Source: Chryseolinea sp. (lineage in GTDB: Bacteria > Bacteroidota > Bacteroidia > Cytophagales > Cyclobacteriaceae). Taken from it: 43,346 nucleotides of DNA. A program made the position numbers and the translations under genes. Positions 24,872 through 33,373 of the stretch are shown in pieces. The stretch covers positions 1-43,346 of the forward strand of contig JAICGJ010000023.1 in NCBI GenBank assembly GCA_025923195.1. Direction: 5' to 3'. Below the pieces are notes generated by a model. It saw nothing but the letters and a program-made list of their open reading frames with translations. It did no database searches and had not been told where the DNA came from. The stretch's first letter is position 1; each line of letters begins with the position of its first letter.

Positions 24872-25959
24872 CGTACTTTTTTTGTAGCCAAAGCCTTTAT
24901 GCCGGTGACAAGATAATAAAAGGCATAAATAAAATCTAAAAGAGGCACCGCCCACAGTTCAACCTTCTGATGGAGTTTTTTTGCGGCAATACTTACCGTG
25001 AACAAAACAAGAATCAGCCTTAAGATCAACAGTCCCGCGATGAGATATGGCAAGTTTGACAAAATAGCCAAGGCAATACCCAGGAACCAGGTGAGAATCC
25101 AGGACAAACTAAACAATCCTAACATCATACGGTGGCCAAATCTGTAATACTTTCCTACCGACAAATGCCTTACCTTTTGATCAAAGAAACTTCGGAAGGA
25201 AGTTTTCGGCTTTGATCTCATGATAGAATCTGCCTCTATGCAGACTGTCGTGTTGGCATTCCCGGCATGTTGGTTCACAAACAGGTCATCGTCCCCGCCG
25301 GTAACCTTGATGAAATTATTGAAACCCTTTTCCTCTAGAAATTTTGACCTGCGATATGAAAGATTTCTACCCACACCCATATACGGAATGCCCAGCAATG
25401 CAAACGAGATATATTGTATACCGGAAATTAAAGTTTCGAACCTAATAAAAGTATTTAGCATTCCAGGCCTTTCCTCATACGGAGAGAACCCCAGCACAAA
25501 TTGTGTAGTCTGGCTGAAATGCTTGGCGAAAGAACTGATCCAATTCTTGCTGTCAGGGCGGCAGTCTGAATCTGTAAGCAACAGCCATTCGTATTTGGCA
25601 GCTTTGATTCCCAGCGTAAGTGCGTATTTTTTTGCATTAAAAAGTTGAGGGGTTCGATTCACGTGCACCATCCGAAGTCTGTGGTCCTTGGCAGTCTCCT
25701 GAAGCAATAAGTCAAACGTGCCATCATTTGAACGGTCATCCACTATTATTATTTCAAATTCAGGGTGATTTTGAGACAGCAAAAGCGGAATTAAATCTCT
25801 TAAATTTTGTTCTTCATCATGGGCGCAGACAATAACCGAAACAGGTAAGGATTGTATGGCTTTCTGCTTTGGGGTCTTCGAAAGTGCAACGGTATAAATG
25901 AAGAAGTAAACAAGTTGAATACCAACAACGGTAAAGAAAATAATATGTAGAACTTCCAA
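24859..25959 (-). CDS. Family 2 glycosyltransferase, membrane
   Basis: A 366-residue inverting glycosyltransferase with a GT-A domain facing the cytoplasm. An N-terminal membrane helix (about 4-25) precedes it, and three C-terminal helices (about 280-345) follow. VSVIVCAHDEEQNL opens the domain, VDDRSNDG is at 73-80, and the metal-binding D-S-D is at 130-132. TGGDDDLFVNQ and KVRHLSVGKYY match the catalytic acid and the QxxRW-like region of processive or membrane GT2 enzymes. The product (polysaccharide or glycolipid) is unknown. The start is TTG at 25959. A candidate promoter lies 20-27 bases upstream and the sigma gene overlaps its end. Confidence 0.87.
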   Translation of the reverse strand: MEVLHIIFFTVVGIQLVYFFIYTVALSKTPKQKAIQSLPVSVIVCAHDEEQNLRDLIPLLLSQNHPEFEIIIVDDRSNDGTFDLLLQETAKDHRLRMVHVNRTPQLFNAKKYALTLGIKAAKYEWLLLTDSDCRPDSKNWISSFAKHFSQTTQFVLGFSPYEERPGMLNTFIRFETLISGIQYISFALLGIPYMGVGRNLSYRRSKFLEEKGFNNFIKVTGGDDDLFVNQHAGNANTTVCIEADSIMRSKPKTSFRSFFDQKVRHLSVGKYYRFGHRMMLGLFSLSWILTWFLGIALAILSNLPYLIAGLLILRLILVLFTVSIAAKKLHQKVELWAVPLLDFIYAFYYLVTGIKALATKKVRWKN

Positions 25960-25978
25960 AGACGCGGGGATTTTCAGA

Positions 25979-25986
25979 CAAATATA
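25979..25986 (-). promoter_or_regulatory. Candidate -7 promoter element for the glycosyltransferase operon
   Basis: TATATTTG on the minus strand exactly matches TAnnTTTG. TTTA, one base off the -33 box TTTG, lies 18 bases further upstream (26005-26008). The predicted transcript would start a few bases before the TTG at 25959. Confidence 0.4.
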
Positions 25987-26201
25987 TAGCTCGCGAAGAA
26001 GGATTAAAGAACTTTTAGACCAAACTCATCATAGATAAGGGCTTGTTGGTCGTTTCCCGCGTTGATTGGACATCCGCTCATAGAACCAGTCTTTTATCGC
26101 TTACTAGTCAAAAACAATAGAAATGGGCTAAAAATCGGATGATTGACAATGTTTGCGTGAACATAAACCATGTGCTCGAAAACATGTTGAATTTTAAACA
26201 T

Positions 26202-26226
26202 ATTTATTTTCATTTTGAAAATAAAT
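26202..26226. promoter_or_regulatory. Palindrome just upstream of the LacI-family gene
   Basis: ATTTATTTTCA and TGAAAATAAAT are perfect 11-bp inverted repeats separated by TTT, 17 bases before the ATG. LacI-family regulators bind palindromes and often control themselves, so this may be the operator. The very AT-rich sequence could alternatively reflect a promoter. A small AACATGTT palindrome (26181-26188) is next to it. The 284-base gap on this side of the glycosyltransferase gene holds no gene. Confidence 0.45.
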
Positions 26227-26243
26227 TTTTATTGCTTTGAACC

Positions 26244-27311
26244 ATGGAATTAGGGAAGAACATCAGAATTAAAGATATCGCCAAACTAGCCGGCGTATCG
26301 GTTGGCACAGTAGACCGGGTAATCCATAATCGCGGACGCGTATCACAAGAAGCGCTTAAAAAAGTTACGTCGGTGATGGAGCAGATTGATTATAAGCCAA
26401 ACTTGATTGCGCGGACTTTGGGTTCAAATAAAAATTACAGGATCGCTGCCATCATCCCCAACCCGGAACAGGATCCTTACTGGTCGCAATCAAACCTGGG
26501 TATCCGACAAGCAGAATCTGAATGGACCCAATACGGAATTAACATCGATTTGCACGTTTTCGACCTGTTTAACAAGGATTCTTTCCATTCTACAGCTCAG
26601 GAGGCAATTGCCAACAAGCCCGACGGTATGGTTATCGCGCCGATTTTCTATCACGAAGCGCTGCCAGTGTTTGAGATGCTGAAGAAGGAGCAGATACCCT
26701 ATGTGCTCTTTAATACCAACATCCCCGAAGCGTCGCCGCTTAGTTTTATCGGACAAAACCTCTATCAGAGCGGTAAAGTAGCGGCTCAGCTATTGCATTT
26801 CGGCCAAAAAAATCCCGGCACTTTTGCTGTTTTACATATCGACGAAGACATTCACGATTCCCTTCACTTACTGGAAAAGGAAAGAGGTTTTCGAGAATAT
26901 TTTAACTCCAATGGTAAGGCTAAATTCGATATTGTTGCCTTCAACCTCAATCCTAAAGACAGTTCATTCGAGAAGCAGTTGACCGATCTGATTCATAACG
27001 AAAATCTTAAAGGGATCTTTGTTTCGACATCAAATGGCTCTGCATTAGCGGCTAGCTTTCTGGAAAAACAAGGTAAGAAAGACATTCGCCTCATCGGCTA
27101 TGACTTGCTCGATGAGAATCTAAAATATCTGAAAGCAGGAACCATTGACTTTCTCATCCACCAAAATCCTAAACGCCAGGCATTCCTAGGAATTAGTCAC
27201 CTTGTGAATCACCTGATGTTCAAAAAGTCAATGCCTCAACAAGAGCTATTCCCCCTTGAGGTAATAACAGAACAGAACCTCGGTTCTTACCTGAACTCCG
27301 GACTTCACTAA
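26244..27311 (+). CDS. LacI-family transcriptional regulator
   Basis: A 355-residue regulator. The N-terminal helix-turn-helix, IRIKDIAKLAGVSVGTVDRV with the hinge KPNLIARTLGS, occupies residues 8-60. A periplasmic-binding-protein-like effector domain follows (IAAIIPNPEQDPYW to the end). The effector is probably a sugar, but no transporter or catabolic gene is adjacent to show which. It is followed by an inverted heptad-repeat array and then tgt. Autoregulation through the palindrome at 26202-26226 is possible. Confidence 0.9.
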   Translation: MELGKNIRIKDIAKLAGVSVGTVDRVIHNRGRVSQEALKKVTSVMEQIDYKPNLIARTLGSNKNYRIAAIIPNPEQDPYWSQSNLGIRQAESEWTQYGINIDLHVFDLFNKDSFHSTAQEAIANKPDGMVIAPIFYHEALPVFEMLKKEQIPYVLFNTNIPEASPLSFIGQNLYQSGKVAAQLLHFGQKNPGTFAVLHIDEDIHDSLHLLEKERGFREYFNSNGKAKFDIVAFNLNPKDSSFEKQLTDLIHNENLKGIFVSTSNGSALAASFLEKQGKKDIRLIGYDLLDENLKYLKAGTIDFLIHQNPKRQAFLGISHLVNHLMFKKSMPQQELFPLEVITEQNLGSYLNSGLH

Positions 27312-27321
27312 TGTGGAATTT

Positions 27322-27411
27322 TAGATTGCAGATTGCAGATTGTAGATTGAGCAAGCGAATTCAGCTTGTACGCACCCAATCGTCAATCTAAAATCGTCAA
27401 TCGTCAATTGA
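27322..27411. repeat. Inverted pair of 7-base-period ATTG-core arrays
   Basis: Four 7-base units (27322-27349) have the form nAGATTG. A second array of five units (27377-27411) has the form CAATnnn (one reads AAAT), the same core on the other strand. ATTTTAGATTG (27318-27328) and CAATCTAAAAT (27384-27394) are exact reverse complements. The whole 102-base gap between the LacI gene and the tgt ATG (27414) is taken up by this structure. Confidence 0.75.
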
Positions 27412-27413
27412 AG

Positions 27414-28544
27414 ATGCAATTCCAACTTACTTCTACTGATGCTAAATCAGGAGCGCGGGCAGGCCTTATCACAACCAGCCATGGAGAAATTCACACGCCG
27501 ATATTTATGCCGGTGGGCACTGCTGGCTCCGTTAAGGCTATACATCAACGAGAGTTGGAGAATGACATTCACGCAGAAATAATTCTGGGCAACACCTACC
27601 ACCTGTATTTGCGTCCAGGGATAGAGTTGCTCCGGAGGGCCGGTGGCCTGCATAAATTTACAGGATGGAGCAGACCGATTTTAACTGACAGCGGCGGATA
27701 TCAAGTATACTCCCTCGGCGCTAACCGGAAAATTACAGAAGACTGTGTACTCTTTAAGTCTCACATCGATGGTTCGAGTCACTCGTTTTCACCTGAAAAT
27801 GTTATGGATATCCAACGTCAAATTGGTGCTGACATCATCATGGCATTTGACGAGTGCACGCCCTTTCCGTGTGACTATGAATACGCTAAAAACTCGATGG
27901 GTCTCACCCACCGCTGGCTGAACCGTTGTATTAACCGTGTAGCATCTACAGAATCTCCATATGGTTTCGAGCAGGCGTTATTTCCTATAGTCCAAGGCAG
28001 CGTCTTCCAGGACTTACGGAAGGAATCAGCTGACTATATCGCTGCGCGGAATCAGCCGGGCAATGCGATCGGTGGGCTGTCGGTGGGTGAGCCACACGAA
28101 GATATGTACGCAATGACAAGTCTCGTGTGCAGTATCTTACCCAAAGACAAACCCCGTTACCTCATGGGCGTTGGAACACCAGAAAATATTCTGGAGTGCA
28201 TTTCGCTGGGAATCGACATGTTCGATTGCGTGATGCCTACGCGCAATGCACGAAATGGAATGTTATTCACCACCGATGGCGTTATTAATATCAGGAATGA
28301 AAAGTGGAAAGATGACTTATCACCAATCGATGCCCAGCTTGGGGGATATGTCAGCACCGTTCATTCCAAAGCATATTTGCGCCATCTCATTATTAATAAG
28401 GAAATTTTAGGCGCACAAATTGCTTCGCTTCAGAACCTGACGTTTTATCTCTGGTTAGTAAAAGAAGCGAGAAAGCAAATTATTGGAGGTACCTTTGCAT
28501 CCTGGAAGGATAGCATGGTTAGAAAAGTAAGTCGGCGGCTATAG
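27414..28544 (+). CDS. tgt: tRNA-guanine transglycosylase (queuine/preQ1 tRNA-ribosyltransferase)
   Basis: A 376-residue enzyme that swaps guanine at tRNA position 34 for preQ1 in queuosine synthesis. Asp92 in TDSGGYQVYSL and the nucleophile Asp271 in DMFDCVMPTRNARNG are present, as is GGLSVGEPHEDMY. The ATG at 27414 matches the family start; a longer start at 27366 reads through the repeat array. The usual zinc site (CxCxxC before YLRHL) is missing: the segment around 303-320 (SPIDAQLGGYVSTVHSKA) has no cysteine. From memory, other Bacteroidota Tgt proteins share this loss. It starts a plus-strand run with the LptG/F gene (26 bases) and the EamA gene. Confidence 0.95.
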   Translation: MQFQLTSTDAKSGARAGLITTSHGEIHTPIFMPVGTAGSVKAIHQRELENDIHAEIILGNTYHLYLRPGIELLRRAGGLHKFTGWSRPILTDSGGYQVYSLGANRKITEDCVLFKSHIDGSSHSFSPENVMDIQRQIGADIIMAFDECTPFPCDYEYAKNSMGLTHRWLNRCINRVASTESPYGFEQALFPIVQGSVFQDLRKESADYIAARNQPGNAIGGLSVGEPHEDMYAMTSLVCSILPKDKPRYLMGVGTPENILECISLGIDMFDCVMPTRNARNGMLFTTDGVINIRNEKWKDDLSPIDAQLGGYVSTVHSKAYLRHLIINKEILGAQIASLQNLTFYLWLVKEARKQIIGGTFASWKDSMVRKVSRRL

Positions 28545-28570
28545 GACAGAATCCATTTCAACCCCGGATC

Positions 28571-29707
28571 ATGAGAATTCTCGACAAGTATATTCTGAAA
28601 ACATTTCTCGTCACATTTTTCTTTGTGGTGCTGATACTCCTTTCGGTAATAACTGTTATTGACCTCACGGATAAGATGGACAAATTTGCCAAAGCTAATT
28701 TGAAGGTCGCTGAGATTGTCGGGTATTACCTCGATTACATACCATGGATTGGAAGTCTGTTAACGCCAATCACAATCTTTATTGCAGCCGTGTATGTGTG
28801 CTCACGGATGGCGGCTCATACCGAGGTGATTGCCATGTTAAGTGCTGGCGTGAGTTTCAAGCGAATGCTTGTTCCTTATTTTATCGGTGCTTCGTTAGTC
28901 GGAGTCATCAGCTTTGTCCTGAACGGTTGGATCATTCCGAATTCAAATAAGTCAAGGCTTGCCTTTGAGATGCAATACTTCAAAACCAAATATTACTTCG
29001 AAAAGCAAAACATTCATATCCAGGTTGCGTCCGATACCTACCTGTACATGAAAAGTTATAACAACAACAATGAAACCGGCTATCACTTTACACTAGAGAA
29101 ATTCGACGATAACAGGCTCGTTGAAAAACTTACCGCAAATCGCATTATATGGGATTCGACGAAAATGAAATGGACATTGCGCGATTGGACGTTAAAAAAA
29201 GTTGATGGAATTTTTGAGACCCCTAAGCGACCAGAAGCCATTCCCGCTCTTGAAGTTTCAAAGGTTGCTGCGGCTAAAGAAGTCATTCAAACAGGCACGG
29301 CCCTTGACACTGCCCTGGTAATCCATCCGAAGGAATTCGAAAGCGACTATCGAAAATATGATGGTTTGACCTTGAATGAATTAGATGAGCAGATCCGAAC
29401 GCTGCGTGCAAGGGGTTCAACCGGAATAGAACTTTATGAAGTTGAAAAATATACGCGTTACACGTCCCCTGTAACAATTTTCATACTTGTATTTATGGGA
29501 GTAATCGTATCTGCACGTAAAAGCCGCGGAGGCACCGGTCTGCAGATAGCCCTGGGGTTCTTACTCTCCTTTGTCTTCATTTTGTTTTATACGCTGTTCA
29601 GAACATTTGCTGAAAATGGGTCTCTTCCCCCTGCAATCTCCGTGTGGATACCCAATATTGTTTTTGGTATCATATCCATTGGAATGTACAAATACGTGCC
29701 GCGCTAA
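28571..29707 (+). CDS. LptF/LptG (YjgP/YjgQ) family lipopolysaccharide export permease
   Basis: A 378-residue inner-membrane protein of the LptBFGC transporter that extracts lipopolysaccharide. It opens with MRILDKYILKTFLVTFFFVVL, the family's conserved start. Three N-terminal membrane helices lie in about 12-125, a periplasmic jellyroll in about 130-290, and C-terminal helices in about 300-378 (SPVTIFILVFMGVIVSARK and following). LptG is the more likely paralogue in this context, but LptF cannot be excluded, so no symbol is given. It lies 26 bases after tgt and overlaps the start of the EamA gene by one base (TAATG). Confidence 0.88.
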   Translation: MRILDKYILKTFLVTFFFVVLILLSVITVIDLTDKMDKFAKANLKVAEIVGYYLDYIPWIGSLLTPITIFIAAVYVCSRMAAHTEVIAMLSAGVSFKRMLVPYFIGASLVGVISFVLNGWIIPNSNKSRLAFEMQYFKTKYYFEKQNIHIQVASDTYLYMKSYNNNNETGYHFTLEKFDDNRLVEKLTANRIIWDSTKMKWTLRDWTLKKVDGIFETPKRPEAIPALEVSKVAAAKEVIQTGTALDTALVIHPKEFESDYRKYDGLTLNELDEQIRTLRARGSTGIELYEVEKYTRYTSPVTIFILVFMGVIVSARKSRGGTGLQIALGFLLSFVFILFYTLFRTFAENGSLPPAISVWIPNIVFGIISIGMYKYVPR

Positions 29708-30609
29708 TGGTCACACGCGCTGATTATTTCAAATTGCATTTCTTAGTTTTCTTATGGGGATTTTCCGGAATTCTTGGAAAGTTAGTTTCAATCCCTGCCT
29801 ACGAAATGGTGTTTTACAGATCGCTGTTATCTGCCGTTGGGATGGCTCTTGTCATAGTTGCTCTCCGCCAAGGTTTTTCAGTTACTAGAAGGCAGCTTGT
29901 TAATCTGATGTTGATCGGCGGGATTGTGGGTGTGCACTGGGTAGCATTTTTTGAGTCTGCCAGGGTATCAAATGTTTCCGTAAGCCTGGTAGGCTTTGCA
30001 ACTAATTCACTATGGACCGCCATCCTGGATCCACTATTTCAGAAGAGGCCTATAAAGAAATTTGAGCTCATTCTCGGCTGTATAGTGATCTTAGGTTTAT
30101 ACATTATTTTCTCCTTTGACTTCCATTATCCACTGGGTCTAACGCTAGGTGTAGCGGCCGGATTTACCTCAGCACTGTTTGCAAGCTTTAATTCCCGTCT
30201 GGTGAAAACCGTTCCGGCTTTTACCATTACATTTTATGAAATGGCAGGTGCATTCCTGACGCTAGCGGTTTTTTTACCCGTTTACAAATGGATGTTGGCA
30301 GAGAATGCTTCATTAAACCTGGTTCCTACCGGTATGGACTGGATTTACATGATAATACTCGCCGGTGTCTGTTCTGTCTATGCTTATACAGCTGCCGTGG
30401 AATTAATGAAAAAAATAAGCGTATTTCTGATTCAATTAACTTTAAATCTGGAACCTGTCTATGGGATAATCATGGCTGTAATAATTTTTGGATCGGAAGA
30501 AAAGATGGGCTTAAATTTTTATGTTGGAACGCTTACCATTTTAAGCGCAGTGTTGGTCTATCCTTATCTGAAGAAAAAATACAGTAAGCAGATCACCCTT
30601 CATCCTTAA
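29707..30609 (+). CDS. EamA-family (DMT superfamily) transporter
   Basis: A 300-residue inner-membrane protein with about ten transmembrane helices in two similar halves (two EamA domains), a member of the drug/metabolite transporter superfamily. The ATG at 29707 shares its first base with the LptG/F stop (TAATG), so translation is coupled; an in-frame start at 29644 lies wholly inside the LptG/F gene. The family exports amino acids, nucleotide sugars or other metabolites, and the substrate here is unknown. Its stop codon overlaps the ispE stop by three bases on the opposite strand. Confidence 0.87.
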   Translation: MVTRADYFKLHFLVFLWGFSGILGKLVSIPAYEMVFYRSLLSAVGMALVIVALRQGFSVTRRQLVNLMLIGGIVGVHWVAFFESARVSNVSVSLVGFATNSLWTAILDPLFQKRPIKKFELILGCIVILGLYIIFSFDFHYPLGLTLGVAAGFTSALFASFNSRLVKTVPAFTITFYEMAGAFLTLAVFLPVYKWMLAENASLNLVPTGMDWIYMIILAGVCSVYAYTAAVELMKKISVFLIQLTLNLEPVYGIIMAVIIFGSEEKMGLNFYVGTLTILSAVLVYPYLKKKYSKQITLHP

Positions 30610-31418
30610 TCCATGAAGCCGCTCCAGTACACGGCTCCTGGAAACTGGGCAGAGATGTCAACTTCAGATTCAAATATACCGACGAGCGCAGAGCCTGATC
30701 CAGTCATTGTAACATAAGTTGCACCCAAGTTGTAGAGCCTCTCCTTTAGTATTTTTAAGACTGGGTATTTTTTAAAAACGGGTTCTTCAAAATCGTTTTT
30801 CAAGAAATCTTTCCATTGTGCGATGGGATGCCTCAGCAATATTTCCCGAATGCCGTGTTGTGACATTTGAGGTACAATTCCCTCGAAGGCGTCTTTTGTG
30901 GAGACATGTATTTCCGGTTTTACGATGACCATGAATTTATCCTTTAACGTAAGTGAAATTCCAGTAAGAATTTCCCCGCGGCCTGAGCCAATCATGACGC
31001 TATCCTGAATAAAATAAGCGCAATCACTGCCGAGCTTAGCAGCATAATCCATCAGCCGCTCCTGACCAATCTGCAAGGAAAATATCGAATCTAATAAGCG
31101 GAGAGTATGAGCACCATCAGACGATCCTCCCCCTAATCCGGCACCAGACGGAATAATTTTATGTAAATGGATTCTTACAGGGTTTAGATTGAAGTCCTTT
31201 TCCAGAATTCGATAAGCCTTGACGCAAAGATTTTCTTCTGTGTTGCCTGGGATAGCGGTGCCAGTTGTAGTAAAAGTGAATTCATCTCCCGGGATAATCT
31301 CGAGCACGTCGGTCCAGGGCACAGGATAAAAGCAGGTTTCCAGATTGTGATATCCGTCAGGTCTCTTGGACCGGACCGACAATCCCAGGTTAATTTTACA
31401 GAAGGGAAAGACTACCAC
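30606..31418 (-). CDS. ispE: 4-diphosphocytidyl-2-C-methyl-D-erythritol kinase
   Basis: A 270-residue cytoplasmic GHMP kinase that phosphorylates CDP-methylerythritol in the MEP isoprenoid pathway. FCKINLGLSV carries the catalytic Lys8, the ATP loop PSGAGLGGGSSDGA is at 90-103, Asp132 in LGSDCAYF is the base, and TGSGSALVG closes the fold. The start is GTG at 31418, since VVFPFCKINLG is the family N-terminus. It converges with the EamA gene, with overlapping stop codons. It is on the same strand as fabI, separated by 81 bases that contain a heptad repeat. Confidence 0.94.
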   Translation of the reverse strand: MVVFPFCKINLGLSVRSKRPDGYHNLETCFYPVPWTDVLEIIPGDEFTFTTTGTAIPGNTEENLCVKAYRILEKDFNLNPVRIHLHKIIPSGAGLGGGSSDGAHTLRLLDSIFSLQIGQERLMDYAAKLGSDCAYFIQDSVMIGSGRGEILTGISLTLKDKFMVIVKPEIHVSTKDAFEGIVPQMSQHGIREILLRHPIAQWKDFLKNDFEEPVFKKYPVLKILKERLYNLGATYVTMTGSGSALVGIFESEVDISAQFPGAVYWSGFMD

Positions 31419-31423
31419 GGACT

Positions 31424-31458
31424 AAGTTTCAGGTTTCAAATTTGAATTTTGAGGTTTC
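31424..31458. repeat. Five-unit 7-base-period array
   Basis: Five consecutive 7-base units (AAGTTTC, AGGTTTC, AAATTTG, AATTTTG, AGGTTTC) occupy much of the 81-base gap between fabI and ispE. The consensus is ARRTTTS with one deviation. There is no inverted partner array. Confidence 0.65.
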
Positions 31459-31499
31459 AGCTGCTGATCTCGCCCGTAGCTTTGAGGTGGAATAGCTCT

Positions 31500-32312
31500 T
31501 TACTTGGAAAGCCGGTCGATAAGCTCTTGGGTAATGCCGGATGAAGAGAACCCACCATCATGCATTAGGTTTTGCATAGTCACCATCCGGGTGTAATCTG
31601 AAAACAATACCGCAATGAAATTGGCGCAATCCTCCGCTGAAGCATTTCCGAGCGGTGACATCATTTGCGCATAGTCAAAGAAAACGTCAAATCCCGATAT
31701 ACCTGCCCCAGCCGTTGTCCTCGTAGGAGATTGAGAAATGGTATTGACTCTAACCTTTTTAAGCTTAGCAAACCGTGCACCATAACTTCTTGCGATAGAC
31801 TCCAGCATAGCTTTGGCTTGCGCCATATCGGTGTAATCGGGATATGACCGTTGTGATGCAATATAACTTAACGCTACAATTGAGCCCCATTCATTCATAG
31901 CGTCCAGTTTCTCTGCGGTTTGTAAGATCTTATGGAAAGACAATGCAGAGATGTCCAGCGTTTTTAAATACCAGTCGTAGTTCATGTCACCATACTCCTT
32001 GCCCTTTCTGATATTTGGGCTCATGCCAATGGAGTGAAGTACAAAATCCAGCTTCCCCCCCAGGACTTCCAGGGATTTCGCAAACAGGTTATTCAATTCC
32101 TGTTCGGAAGTAGCGTCGGCTGGTATTACTTGTGCGTTGCACTCACGGGCAAGCTCATTGATTTTCCCTAACCGCAACGCTATTGGAGCATTTGTTAAGG
32201 TAAATACACCCCCTTCATCCCTTATCCGAAGCGCCGTTTTCCAGGCGATTGAGTTTTCGTCCAGGGCACCGAACAGGATGCCACGCTTTCCTTTCAATAA
32301 GTTATTACCCAT
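31500..32312 (-). CDS. fabI: Enoyl-[acyl-carrier-protein] reductase (NADH), FabI
   Basis: A 270-residue cytoplasmic enzyme that performs the last reduction of the fatty-acid elongation cycle. The catalytic Tyr160 and Lys167 (YTDMAQAK, the Y-x6-K motif) follow the FabI pattern, with LSYIASQRSYPD before them. The GALDENSIAW segment at 15-24 binds NAD. The ATG at 32312 is preferred over a TTG at 32321. It is the target of triclosan-type inhibitors in other bacteria. It is divergent from the zinc-ribbon membrane gene, with a 267-base gap in which no gene was seen. Confidence 0.95.
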   Translation of the reverse strand: MGNNLLKGKRGILFGALDENSIAWKTALRIRDEGGVFTLTNAPIALRLGKINELARECNAQVIPADATSEQELNNLFAKSLEVLGGKLDFVLHSIGMSPNIRKGKEYGDMNYDWYLKTLDISALSFHKILQTAEKLDAMNEWGSIVALSYIASQRSYPDYTDMAQAKAMLESIARSYGARFAKLKKVRVNTISQSPTRTTAGAGISGFDVFFDYAQMMSPLGNASAEDCANFIAVLFSDYTRMVTMQNLMHDGGFSSSGITQELIDRLSK

Positions 32313-32579
32313 GTTTATCAAATGTAAAAGTGAAGTAAAGTCAAGGCCACAATAATACGAATCTTGCCGGATTAGCCCAGCATTAAACGATTTGGGATTT
32401 GTCTCGCGGTCAGATACGACTGGATGTCTGCTAGGCAGGTTGCATTTAAAAATTGTTATCAGAATCGATTTTCATAATGATATTTCCTTTGTTCCATCCC
32501 GAAAAAAAGAATGCGGCAACGCTAGCAAGGACATAGGAAAATCGGTATATTTCCCTAACCCTTAAAAATTTGATCACAT

Positions 32580-33317
32580 ATGGAAACCACGTCAACGTTC
32601 TTTAGCGCGTGGGACCAATACATGTATGTCGGTGCAGCCGCTTGTGTAGTGTTGGGTGTATTGATCCTATTATATCATGAGTTTAAAGTTTTAAAGCTAA
32701 AAGACTACAAGGAAAAATACGATTACGTAAACCTCTACGAGATCAAGTATTTTTGGTATGCCATCATTGCCTTTATCGGCGCTGCCGCCTTTTATGCTAA
32801 CAGCCTTGCCACCAATAAGATTTTAATGGAGGGTATCCGCTGGTTCTATGTTCGTATATTCATTACCGCCAGTTTTGCCGTCATAGCTTATAATGCATTC
32901 TACAGCCTTGTAAGGATCTACTATCCGAGGCAGTTGGAAAAAAGGCTTATGAAGCTCAGGAATGCACCCAGGGTTTCACCCGAGGGAAACGTCATGCGCA
33001 AACTCACCGAATCTGAGGAAGAACACCATTTAGAAGATGTAATGAAGCGCGAAGGGAATGTTCACTCAATCGATTATGATATCTGGCTGGATGAGAAGAC
33101 GGGGTTCAAGAAGATCGAAAAATATCCTGCTTATCAGCATGTGGAGGAATGTTCTGAATGCGGTTTCTTTACTATGAAAATAAAAGAAGAAGAGATTGAA
33201 GAAGCACCTACATTAGACGAGCAGGGATTGCTCCTAAAACATTACGAGTGCAGCTATTGCGGCCACAGGGAGCAACGGGAAATTGTTGTGGCGAAACTTT
33301 CTGCCAACGTAGCTTAA
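32580..33317 (+). CDS. Membrane protein with C-terminal zinc ribbon, function unknown
   Basis: A 245-residue protein not recognised as any named family. It has three hydrophobic segments (about 15-32, 57-75 and 88-108), then a charged cytoplasmic part, and then two CxxC pairs (ECSECGFFTM and ECSYCGHREQ) about 35 residues apart that would bind one zinc. Between the pairs is an acidic run (KEEEIEEAPTLDEQG). The protein could sense or bind a ligand or RNA at the membrane, but nothing identifies a role. A hairpin follows the gene and ends just before murI. Confidence 0.7.
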   Translation: METTSTFFSAWDQYMYVGAAACVVLGVLILLYHEFKVLKLKDYKEKYDYVNLYEIKYFWYAIIAFIGAAAFYANSLATNKILMEGIRWFYVRIFITASFAVIAYNAFYSLVRIYYPRQLEKRLMKLRNAPRVSPEGNVMRKLTESEEEHHLEDVMKREGNVHSIDYDIWLDEKTGFKKIEKYPAYQHVEECSECGFFTMKIKEEEIEEAPTLDEQGLLLKHYECSYCGHREQREIVVAKLSANVA

Positions 33318-33347
33318 AATAAAACTTTCCGAAGTGAGTTATTTAAC

Positions 33348-33373
33348 GCCCGCAAACTATATTCGCGGGCTTT
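33348..33373 (+). terminator. Hairpin between the zinc-ribbon gene and murI
   Basis: GCCCGC and GCGGGC form a perfect 6-bp GC stem with an 11-base loop, followed by TTT. It sits 31 bases after the upstream stop codon, and its T-run touches the murI ATG at 33374. It may terminate the upstream transcript or fold in the murI leader. Confidence 0.5.

Noticed and set aside
24872-24955. An upstream in-frame start for the second ECF sigma factor.
   Set aside because: It lies inside the glycosyltransferase gene and encodes a Cys/His/Leu-rich stretch unlike any sigma N-terminus.
29644-29706. An earlier start for the EamA transporter.
   Set aside because: The extra 21 residues lie wholly within the LptG/F gene and are not membrane-like, while the TAATG overlap at 29705-29709 gives a natural coupled start.
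32319-32326. TACATTTG on the minus strand as the fabI promoter.
   Set aside because: It is only 7 bases from the ATG and lacks a -33 partner, so the transcript would begin at the start codon. Chance match is as likely.
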